Below are positions 1-10,861 of a DNA stretch of 64,000 bases, piece by piece; the first letter of the stretch is position 1, and each line of letters begins with the position of its first letter. The position numbers were made by a program, and so were the translations under genes. Below the pieces are notes generated by a model. That model saw only the letters and a program-made list of their open reading frames with translations, searched no databases and had not been told where the DNA came from. The DNA lies in the NCBI RefSeq assembly GCF_024679245.1, contig NC_090185.1, positions 31,249,170 through 31,313,169 on the forward strand. Direction: 5' to 3'. This DNA comes from Pseudorasbora parva. Lineage: Eukaryota; Chordata; Actinopteri; Cypriniformes; Gobionidae.

Positions 1-1773
1 TAGTTTTGGGCCATTATGTTTGCAATTAGGGCATGGATTTATGTGGCTTCTTACTTTCGCCTTTTCTCAGTGTATGCTTGAAAAATTAGGCTCTTGTTCA
101 AAACTAAACAAACTTAAAGGCCAATGTAATTTGATTCCTGTGTAGTTCTTTTCACCCTAGATTAGGTAATCAAGCCCCAGCAAACGGCACTGATGGACAA
201 ACCACATGCATAAACTCTGTGAGAGTTTGGCAGAGACCGGCTGCACATGGACACACAAACACCATGCTCACTTCCCTGTGGCCGCTTGCTGGATGTTTCT
301 ATGGAAATCAAATTGGAAGACAGAGCCGTACTTTAGCCCAATCTCCAGACCTGTAGTGCTTGCTAGGATACCACTGCGGCGAGAAGTTAAAGTCCTTTAT
401 GGGACACACAGCCCAGCCTGGAAGGATAATCTTTAGATTTGAAGTGGACTGTCCATTTTGGATGGCTGTTTCCCTGTAGTCTTGCACATAGAGACTGTCA
501 ATTTTGCACATTAATCTGTCCAAGAACAACCCAATATTTCTTGCCACAGTAATAGACTAGCAAGGGTGGAAAAATGTGGCAGACTTTCTGTTGATTGATA
601 AATAATAAGTACTTTACACACAAGCACAAAGCAAGAACCGGTCAGCTCATGAATATCAAGTTAACTATATCTAGTGCATATCTAAGAGTATCTCTCAAAG
701 ACTTTGTCAATAACCTCAGAAACTTCAGAGCAAATCTAATGATTGATTGATTGGTTATTGCAACCCGGTACTATATTAACTCAACTTTAACAAGCAAATA
801 TTTATCCCAGTGCCTGCAATTTGCATAATTACGCTGATTTTTAACTTCTGCTCACCATTTTGTGTGCAAAATACATAAGCATAAGAGTGGTTTACCTTAT
901 GGTTTATGCATATGTTTTTGCATAGTGTTTGCATGTATTCTGCTTGTTTAGGACGTATCAGTGTGACAATCTCGCATACTGTGCTGAAGGAAGTTTTACA
1001 TGCATCAGCTCACATCCAGACACTTACTCACACCTGGTAATAAGACAAGTCTTTGTGCAGTTGTACAGTAAGAATGAAGTCATCATAACTGAGGTGTTGT
1101 GTCAATGAATCTCCTCTGTTATTACCTGCAGCATGTGCGCGCTCCATCAGTGTCTGAGATTCAATCTTTTGTCTGAACCCTTTGATCCTTCAGCCTGAGA
1201 CTCCGAGCAGGTGTGCAGAATGACAGCACATCATAAAGGAGAGCTTTATTACTTTTTTAAAAAATTAGTTATAGATGGTTTCCTTACTTAAACATTGAAA
1301 ATACATTTTCAAGGTTCCCGTGGAAGACTTTAAGTCTTAATTACATTTTTTAAACTGGTGTGCTGTTTTTTTAAATATAATCAGCCACCATGGATCCTGA
1401 AAGAAAACAAAACTGGCAGGAGGAAGAAGCGACTGCCACTGCTTGCTGAATGAGTCGGCGTTTTTTATTTATTTATTATAAAGCCCAACATTAACCAGCG
1501 CTGAAAAAGATGATAACTGCAGATACCGTTTGGTTAACTGTTTGTCGTCAAACATTTCGAACGCATTTTTCTCCCTCTCTTAAAAGATTTGCGCACGTCT
1601 CTGTCTCCTCAGTGCCATCACAAGCCCCTATTAGCGGCAACTAACCGCTTGAGATACCTCTCGAGCTGTCTTAAATAACTGGGAGAGTAAGAGCGATTCT
1701 TAGCTTTAAGGAATTTGACTTTCTTTTATACTTAAGTTTAAAAGTAGGAGTAAATTTCATGTATTCTCAGCAC
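1..1773 (+). other. add3 intron, left part; no recognisable gene
   Basis: This stretch lies upstream of the first add3 coding exon in the window and is presumed intronic. No coding exon with acceptor and donor was found that matches the missing adducin N-terminus. The short open frames at 206-436 (+) and 308-547 (-) overlap on opposite strands and have no family resemblance. I see no clear transposon ends here. Confidence 0.5.
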
Positions 1774-1914
1774 TTAAAGGGGTATTTCAGCGCTGGAAAG
1801 ATGAATCTGTATTTAAACTGGGTCATTAATGTAGTAGAAATGTGAAATTATTTTTGAATTTGAACTAGACTGAGAAAAGACAGAAAATGTATTTTTGTTT
1901 CATGGGGATGAAAG

Positions 1915-1933
1915 ACTACAATTCCCAGAATGC
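1915..1933 (+). promoter_or_regulatory. ZNF143/THAP11-type motif in repeat arm A
   Basis: The sequence ACTACAATTCCCAGAATGC matches the long SBS-type element bound by ZNF143 (Staf) with THAP11/HCFC1 in vertebrate promoters. The motif match is direct; occupancy is unknown. Confidence 0.5.
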
Positions 1934-2373
1934 TTCGCTGCCATGTGAGGCCATTCCCAAAGCCACCACTACTGGATTACAGTGACTGAGTTAGAGAACA
2001 GATGCTACAATTAAATACTGAACGTGTCTGTTCAATATATTGATCGAGACGCCACGTGAGTCTCACAGCACTAATGCTGCAGGAGTCAGATTACATTTAA
2101 CGTCATGAGCTGAATGAGCTTTCGTGATAAGAGCTGAGGTCAACGCGACTACACTCGCGGCATACATTCACAACGCGTGTTCAGTCTGGCGCGTTTTCAG
2201 TTCATGCCTTTAGAAGCTTAACTTTCATAAAAATTTGAGAAGTTAAAGGGTTCCTTCAGCGATTAGCATATGGCTTTGCATCAGTAGAAACCCTGGAGTA
2301 TATTCAAATGATTGTGCTTTCCCCCCTCATATCTCCCTGAGACAAGAGATTTATGCATTTTATTTCTGGAAAA

Positions 2374-2420
2374 ATTCCTCCTATGATGCAAATTGATGAT
2401 ATTTGCATCATAGGAGGAAT
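2374..2420. repeat. Perfect 20-bp hairpin with two POU octamers
   Basis: Bases 2374-2393 and 2401-2420 are perfect reverse complements around a 7-base loop. Each stem carries an octamer motif: ATGCAAAT at 2386-2393 and ATTTGCAT at 2401-2408. The counterpart in B' (about 3207-3240) keeps one intact octamer and one decayed one. Confidence 0.7.
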
Positions 2421-2883
2421 GTTTGGCCAAAGGCTAAAGACTACAGCCAGCAGAGGGAGCCATTTCCGCATGTTTTGAATCTGCGCATGGGGGATGGGAG
2501 ATTACACTCAGCTCGCAGGGAGAGCTCAGCTACAGGCACTCATTTAAACGGAGCTATGGTGAGCAATGTAAGTCTTCAAACTTCTTAAATTAATTTCTAT
2601 GAAAGTTAAGCTTGCAAAGGCATGAACTGAAACGCGCCAGACTAAACTCGCGTTGTGAATGTATGCTGTGAGTGTAGTCGTGATTACCTAAGCTCTCTTT
2701 ACGAGACCTCATCAGCTCATTTTTTTTTCACTCGTGCAGTAAGTGCTCAGTGCTGTGAGACTCGCGCGGTGACTCACTCATTATATTGAACAGACACGTT
2801 CAGTTTTTAATTGTAGTGTCTTCTCTAACTCAGTCACTGTAATCAAGTTGGTGGCTTTGGGAATGGCCTCATAGGGCAGCGAA

Positions 2884-2902
2884 GCATTCTGGGAATTGTA
2901 GT
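2884..2902 (-). promoter_or_regulatory. ZNF143/THAP11-type motif in repeat arm A'
   Basis: This is the reverse-complement partner of the motif at 1915-1933, read as GCATTCTGGGAATTGTAGT on the + strand. All 19 bases are kept while the surrounding arms have diverged. Confidence 0.5.
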
Positions 2903-3571
2903 CTTTCATCCCCATGAGACAAAAATAAATTTTTTGTCTTTTCTCAGTCTAGAAGGCACCAAATTAAAAAATAATTTCACATTTCTACTACATTGAGGAC
3001 CCAGTTTAAATACAGATTCATCTTCCCAGCGCTGAAGTACTCCTTTAAAACACTTACATTGCTCAGCATAGGTCTGTCTAAATGAATGCCTGCAGCTGCG
3101 AGCTGTGCTGTGAGTGTGATCTCCATCTCCCATGCGCGGGTTGAAAACATAAGGAAATGGCTCCCTCTGCTGGCTGTAGTCTTTACCTCTGGCCAAAAAT
3201 TCCTCAGATGACGCAAATATCGTCAATTTGCATCATGGGAGGAATTTTTCCAGAAATAAAATGCATAAATCTGTTGTCTCAGGGGGATATGAGGGAGGGA
3301 AGCACAGTCATTCTAATACTCCTGGGTTTCTACTGATACAAAGCTTGATAAATGCCGGCCCAGATTTCCTTCTGTTTGGTCACCTCTAGCTCTTCAGAGT
3401 GAGTGGAGTAGGCCTCTGGGTTAATATACTTAACTAGGTGTCGAGATACAAGTGGAAAAACAGTACGTGGAGGTTTAAATGTGCAGGAGCATGAGAGGAT
3501 TACAGCTGTGTGTTCATCTCTCATTACTGTGTGTAAGACATCTCTAATCTCATGCTTGCTTTCTCTTTCAG

Positions 3572-3710
3572 GCATTTAGGGATGAGCTAGAGGGAATGAT
3601 CCAGGAACAGATGAACAAGGGGAATAACCCAGCAGGACTGCTCGCTCTGCGGCAGATCGCAGACTTCTTCATGGCCAGCTCCGTAGCCGGCTTCTCCACC
3701 TCGCCCCTCA
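3572..3710 (+). CDS. add3: add3 exon, start of head domain
   Basis: The acceptor is TTCTCTTTCAG and the donor GTGAGT. It encodes [17 protein letters not shown], then [11 protein letters not shown] and FSTSPL, the segment that precedes the aldolase-like fold in all adducins. The exon starts in phase 0 and leaves one base (A), completed by GT of the next exon to give Ser. Confidence 0.92.
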
Positions 3711-6700
3711 GTGAGTTTCGGCATGGTGCATCTCCAATGCAGCAGATTAAAACATTCCTTCAGTCCTTCAATCTCACAGACTACCCCACTCCTCCAGCTG
3801 GTCAGAGTAATACAGTTCAATTCCAATTAAAGCCCATTTAAAAACAGCCTTGGTTCACAAAGATCTGTACATAAAAAATTAGGGCTCTGCGATATTGAAC
3901 AAAAATGCGATATGCAATACCTTGTTAAATAATGCGATATTTCGATACGTGATACGATATTGCAATTAGTGTGTAAAATCTTTTTAAATAACATAAAAAA
4001 TATTTAAAAACTGAGAATGATCCCATTTATGTGTCTTCACTACAACTTCTAAAAGTGACCAGATGTGTTTTTAGCAAAAAGGAATGTCACAAATCTAAAA
4101 ATATAAGTTTAACATCAATGTAAACAAACAAAATATGTAATTCAGACATGAAACTGAATTGAAGGAATCACACGCTTTCTGAGAGGCGGCTTGTGCGCAC
4201 GTTTCGATGTGTGTGTCAGGCAGCGCGAGAAATAGTTAAATAACTCTTATTAACATCAAGCAAGGCATATAAGTAACAGTCGTGCGCCCAGTCTATTCTC
4301 TACTGTATGCGTCGCAGCTTCGACCTAAAACGTACACTTTCACAATGTTGAAGCAGCCTATTAAAATCATTCAGATATTGCGTGCTGTTGCGATATGCAT
4401 ATTGCGACATATACAGTAGCGATATTTTGATCATTTCGATATATTGTGCAGCTCTATAAAAAATATACCAATTTTTTTTCTTTTTCTTTTTTTTTTACCA
4501 TATGTGTGTTTGCATCCCTGGCAGTTACAAATTGTAAAAAGCACAAGAGAAAAGATGTTTTTTTTTTACATACAGGTCACTAAATAGCTTTTCCCAATAA
4601 ACAAACATTGAATGAAATATGACCAGCCAACTCAAGGAAGTCTTTGCATTCTTTTATCTTACTACCTCCCCCCCTTTATCACCCCATCCAGCTCTCCACA
4701 CGTGTCTGTTTTCTCTCTGTGGTCTGCTATGCGGAACTAATCAGTGGAACTTGAAACAGTGAACCCCTTTCAGTATATACTGTACATTCAGAGTCAGAGG
4801 CTATTAACAATCCATAGGTCTAGAGTATTTTCTAGAACAAGTCATGGATAGCTGCATCTGATATTTAGAAATAAGAGTTTAATGTACTGTGTATACATAG
4901 TTCAAAAAGCAAAGCTCCTAGTTAGGCCAGACTAGTTATGACTGCATACATATATGAAGTCTATTTAATGGAGATTTTGAAAGCAATTTTCAATCTTACT
5001 CTGTGCTCCCGATTTATCCAGCTGAAATTCTATAATGAGTTCTGGAATCTTCAATCTACTGGAGTTCTGAAATGAGTTCTAGAATGTTTAGTCAACTGGA
5101 GTTCTGAAATGAGTTCTAGAATGTTTGGTCAAGTGGAGTTCTGAAATGAGTTCTAGAATGTTTAGTCAAGTGGAGTTCTGAAATGAGTTCTAGAATGTTT
5201 GGTCAAGTGGAGTTCTGTAATGAGTTCTAGAATGTTTAGTCAAGTGGAGTTCTGAAATGAGTTCTAGAATGTTTGGTCAAGTGGAGTTCTGAAATGAGTT
5301 CTATAATGTTTAGTCAAGTGGAGTTCTGTAATGAGTTCTAGAATGTTTGGTCAAGTGGAGTTCTGAAATGAGTTCTAGAATGTTTGGTCAAGTGGAGTTC
5401 TGCAATGAGTTCCAGAACGTTTAGTCAAGTGGAGTTCTGAAATGAGTTCTAGAATGTTTAGTCAAGTGGAGTTCTGAAATGAGTTCTAGAATGTTTAGTC
5501 AAGTGGAGTTCTGAAATGAGTTCTAGAATGTTTGGTCAAGTGGAGTTCTGTAATGAGTTCTAGAATGTTTAGTCAAGTGGAGTTCTGAAATGAGTTCTAG
5601 AATGTTTGGTCAAGTGGAGTTCTGTAATGAGTTCTAGAATGTTTAGTCAAGTGGAGTTCTGAAATGAGTTCTAGAATGTTTGGTCAAGTGGAGTTCTGAA
5701 ATGAGTTCTATAATGTTTAGTCAAGTGGAGTTCTGTAATGAGTTCTAGAATGTTTGGTCAAGTGGAGTTCTGAAATGAGTTCTAGAATGTTTGGTCAAGT
5801 GGAGTTCTGCAATGAGTTCCAGAACGTTTAGTCAAGTGGACTTCTGAAATGAGTTCTAGAATGTTTGGTCAAGTGGAGTTCTAAAATGAGTTCTAGAATG
5901 TTTGGTCAAGTGGAGTTCTGTAATGAGTTCTAGAATGTTTGGTCAAGTGGAGTTCTGAAATGAGTTCTAGAATGTTTAGTCAAGTGGAGTTCTGTAATGA
6001 GTTCTAGAATGTTTGGTCAAGTGGAGTTCTGAAATGAGTTCTAGAATGTTTGGTCAAGTGGAGTTCTGTAATGAGTTCTAGAATGTTTAGTCAAGTGGAG
6101 TTCTGAAATGAGTTCTAGAATGTTTGGTCAAGTGGAGTTCTGAAATGAGTTCTAGAATGTTTAGTCAAGTGGAGTTCTGTAATGAGTTCTAGAATGTTTG
6201 GTCAAGTGGAGTTCTGAAATGAGTTCTAGAATGTTTGGTCAAGTGGAGTTCTGTAATGAGTTCTAGAATGTTTGGTCAAGTGGAGTTCTGAAATGAGTTC
6301 TAGAATGTTTGGTCAAGTGGAGTTCTGTAATGAGTTCTAGAATGTTTAGTCAAGTGGAGTTCTGAAATGAGTTCTAGAATGTTTGGCCAAGTGGAGTTCT
6401 GTAAACTGTTCCTGACATATAGAAAGCTTGAGTTCAAAGATGAGTTCTGAAGTATGTCATCAAATGCAGATCTAGAATGAGGTCTGGGCTACGGTTCCCA
6501 AAAAGCACCTTTTTTTTGTATTAATCATAATGACCGTACATGATATTGATGAATCGTTCTCTTAATTTGTATATGCTGGTTTTGCATTGATGTAAAGATT
6601 ACAGTGACTAAAAGCTTGATATTTAGCTACAAAATGTTTGAATCTGTACATTGTTTCCAACAAGAATGAATTTTAAAGAAAACATTGCTAAAATCATATA

Positions 6701-9700
6701 TAACAAAGTATTATGTGATCTAAAAACACTGAAAATAATATTATTTATTATTTCCTTGGCAATGTGTCATGCTTGTCTATGGCAGATATATTGCTTTTAT
6801 TTCCTTTTTCCTTTTAACATTTTTCAGAAACGTATGTGTCAAAGGGTTAACAGAGTACATGTGCCAGCCAGGTACTAAAACAACCTGAACATTATGCACT
6901 CGCACCAATGCAAACGTGCAAGTTAAAATTTTAACTCGGGCAATTATCGCATTTGCGACCGTTTTGGTTGCAATCTAGTGCCCTGTTTCTGGAAAATTAA
7001 GCTAAGTGGAACTCAAGAAAGAGTTCTGGAATGCAGTCAGCTGGAGTTAAAGGAAGTGTTCCCCAAACCTGTAATAACTGAAGGTCTGAAGTGTGTTCCG
7101 GATTGTTTAGCTGTCTGGAATTCAGGGATGGGTTCTGGAGGATACACTGCTTTAACTTTACTTCTATCTTTACTTTAAATGTGATATTGTAGATGTGAAG
7201 AGCATCTACGATATCCTTTTTACACTATTATTGGATTTCCGTATTGTTCTTTGACCAGAATCCCTAAAGCTTCTTAATAAGCTACGGTAAATTGATTTCA
7301 GGAGTGTTTTTAGTTGTATAAATTAAGTCTTACTAAAACATCTTTATTAGATTTCAGGCGCATCAGTGTTTAATGGACACTTCTGAGGTGTTATCAGTTA
7401 ATCAGGACACACTTAATATCTGAGTTTGATCAGTATCAGGGTATCGATTTACACACCAATTTGTTGTCCACATTCCTTTGAGTGCAGTACTAAATTGTCA
7501 AGTTGTGCTCTCAGGTGGCATTTTATTAATATACATCTTGGTACTTTGTTTTTCTTATTAGATGTTTAAAACTTGGTAACGCGAACAAACACGAAAAAAG
7601 CATGTTTGCTTGTGCTGTGTTTTTATCCGTTCTTGAATTGTTCCCGGTTTTCTTAGGTTTGGGCATGGTGACCCCAATAAACGACATGTTCAGCCTTGAG
7701 TCCAATACTATGGTGAAGGGAGAGAAACAGACCCGCTGCAAACTGGCCAGCCTCTACAGAATAGTGGACCTGTTCAGCTGGGCCCACTTCACAAGCTGTT
7801 ACATCACGGTAAGGCAAAGCTTTCTATATATCGGTACCAGAGATTAAATATTATAGTTGACTTTGTGCCAGTATTTTACAACAAGGAAATGAAAGTGAAT
7901 GACGTGCATGGTGTTATCCAGTATTTTGCAATCCGTTCCTGCAGGCAATAAACATTATACTTCCTATTATCAGACACAGACGTTTAATTCATTGAGCCAA
8001 GAAGCTCTTCTATTCATTTCATCCCCAATAATGTCATATTATACTATGATATTATTAATAAATTATACACGGCTACTTTTGAATGCCGTCAAGGGATAAA
8101 TATGCTGCTTGTCATCATAATTTTGTGGCATCTCTGCCCATGCTGATATGCTAAAAAAGGGAAATTTCTGAATATTTGGGATGCCTTTTGGAATGGATTA
8201 AAAAACCTTGAGCTAACTTGATCAGAAGAAAAACACAGCTGCTTATTTGTGTTTTTTACAACTTGTAGGTTCGTGTCAGTAAGGAGCAGGATCATATCCT
8301 CATCATCCCCAGAGGGCTGTCCTTCGCTGAGGCCTCTGCGTCCAATCTGGTAAACAAACTGTCTGTCTCACGTTATCACAGCAGAGCCTGATAGCAGTTC
8401 TGGGAACGGCTTGAGCATCACACACACAGGGCTGCCGGGGTCACTTTGAGCAGGGACTTCAGCTCAAACTCGCATTCCAGTAAGACTGAAAATAGATTTG
8501 ATTCAGGGTTGTCGTTCTTACCTTCAAAATTCATTTATCAGTTACATATTATGTTGAATAAATGATGAATTAATCCTTCAGGTTTGATCGAACAGCTTCT
8601 AGGTTATATTTTATGCGGCTTTGGCATTTCCGTTTTCTTAGTGGTGTAACGGCCTGTTTAAATTGAGACATTAATATTGCCCAGAGTGTAATAATAGTTG
8701 AAATAATATATGGTTTGGGTTGGGATTTAAGTCTGAAATGTGCCGTGCACACAAGGGAACGTGTTGGCAGACTTTGACTGAGCTCTCTGATCGTTGCCAA
8801 TGTTTGACGTGCTTCATCAGCCGCTTATTTCTTTGAAGTGTCAGAGTGGGTTTTGGATTCGTACTAGCCCGTGTGTTCATGTCAGTCGGAGGCTTTTAGT
8901 GCCTGTAGTTGTTCATGCTTATTATTTTGTAATCGTATTGTGGTGGTTCTTAATCCTAGTCCTGGAAAACCCCAGCACTGAACATTTTGGATATTGACCT
9001 AAGTATACTCCAGTTTTGATGTTGAACGAACAGATTTAAGCGACTCCATTTAATAGCGTGTGCCTTTGCACTCGACACACTAGAGCGCACTAGAAAGTTT
9101 CATTCCTGTCCAGTGTCTGTGCTATTTTGTCTCCAGAAGTTGACAGATAAAAATGTCTTTGTACTTTAAACTAGAGTTGCATGCATCTAAAGGTAAGAGA
9201 GGCCAGCAATAGTAAGCTTGCTTTAAAATAATGAGATCCCACTCTCTCTTCAGAGTGTCTCCAAAGCCACACCTCCTTCACAACACATGAACACACACAG
9301 ACGAGTCTGCAGAACATCACGAGAGACGCCTTCTAAAATGCCTCAGTTTCAAAGCACATAACATTACAATAATTAAACAATTTACAGAGCTCTAGTTGAA
9401 CCACCTGACTTCTGCAGGTTCATTTTGAGTTGATAGTTTTAGTGATAGTGATCGCGGAGGATTGGAAATGCATATGTTGACAAGCAAGTAAGACATCGTA
9501 ATATACACATCAGACCGAATGCAATGATTGGTCAAACATTTTTTGGTCCTGTGACTTCCACAGAAGATGTATGTACATGTTTTAACTCACAGGGTCCTAA
9601 TAAGTACTATGAGTCTGCTCAGCTTGAGCTCTGATCTGGATTCATCATTTCAGATGACCAAACTACACTCAACTTCTGAACCGCAGATTCTCATGCTCAG

Positions 9701-10830
9701 TAAAGCAAGTCAAACTTCTGTTATCTACCTTAACACATCTGGTTTAATGAGCCTTAAAGTTAAGGCTATCATTCCTTCTACATAGTACTGAGGTCTTTTA
9801 CCACCACTATAGCACAAAAGCGCACATATCAAGTATATATATATAAGCATTTGCATCTGCATTCATGCTTTGTTTCAGGCCTTAGATCTGCAACCCTCAA
9901 GTTAGTTGGTGACAAACAGAAGTGAACCAGTTCTTGAGGTTTCACTTTTGAGCGTTTTTCTCTACCGCCGGCATAATGAGTTTTGACATGCTGCTCGTGG
10001 TGGATGCTGTTTTGACAAATTCCTGCCTATCAGGTGATTTAATGCTAGAATGAATTTGTGAAGCACATTTGTCGTCCTCCCTGCAGCATTTATGTCTCAG
10101 TGAACAGAGAATTGAAGAAGCCTGAGGTGAGCAGCGGCGGTTTCTGCGTCTGACTTGCACTCTTGCGCTGGCTAATGCTGGTTTTAATGCTGCGCTGTGC
10201 AGGATTGCGTTTGGGGTTGAGTTACGGCCACTGCCATGACAAACACATTTTTCACACTCAGTCATTGTGCCGTTTCAGGATCATGCCAGATATCTTTGCT
10301 CTTGCACTATTGGTCATGTATAATAGGCTTTAATAGGTGCTGTTGACCTTTTATTTATGGATCAAAGCCAGTACAGTTTTGTCCAGTTTCGGTTTGTGGT
10401 CTGTGTGTTTTAGACTGAGAGTAGAATAAAGACCAATCTCTTTTGCATAGTCGGAACATACAGGATTTTGTTTTATCTCTGTGTGTGTGTGTGAGAGATA
10501 TCTCAGTGTTGCTGACACAGTCATTCAGAGCTCCTGTTCTCTGCTTCTGTGGGCGTGGCTGTGGGTCGGTGCCCGCTGGAATGAGGCCAGCAATCTGGGT
10601 CACGGTTTTATTAACCCTCTATATGATCAGTCACTTTCACACTCTCTCGTACACTCATTAGTGCTCTAAGCCCCCCCAACAAGACAAGGCAAGTCTATTT
10701 ATACTGCACATTTCATACACAATGGCAATTAAAAGTGCTTTACATAGAAATTAATTAAAATAGTGTTAACATATGCATGACAAAAAGAATGCCATTTGTA
10801 AAAATAAAAATAGAAACAGTTGTAAAGAGA

Positions 10831-10861
<31 letters not shown>

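Larger units (their letters stand above)
1774..3346. repeat. Inverted duplication with A-B-A'-B' order
   Basis: Segment A (about 1774-2246) is repeated in reverse complement as A' (about 2580-3050). Segment B (about 2275-2571) is repeated in reverse complement as B' (about 3052-3346). The arms are clearly diverged but align along most of their length; A begins TTAAAGGGGTATTTCAGCGC and A' ends with its mirror. The unit is probably two opposed, circularly permuted copies of a non-autonomous DNA transposon. The short ORFs across it (2403-2588 +, 2906-3226 -, 2977-3216 -) are mirror copies of one another and lie inside the repeat, so they are not treated as genes. Superfamily unassigned. Confidence 0.75.

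Noticed and set aside
2906..3226. Minus-strand ORF of 106 codons resembling the + ORF at 2403-2588
   Set aside because: Similarity comes from the inverted repeat segments B and B'; no evidence of a protein.
1..3571. Missing adducin N-terminal exon(s)
   Set aside because: I searched the translated frames for the conserved segment with YFDR, PEYxRxRN and DFNxMEQ; none is present, so the exon is placed upstream of the window.
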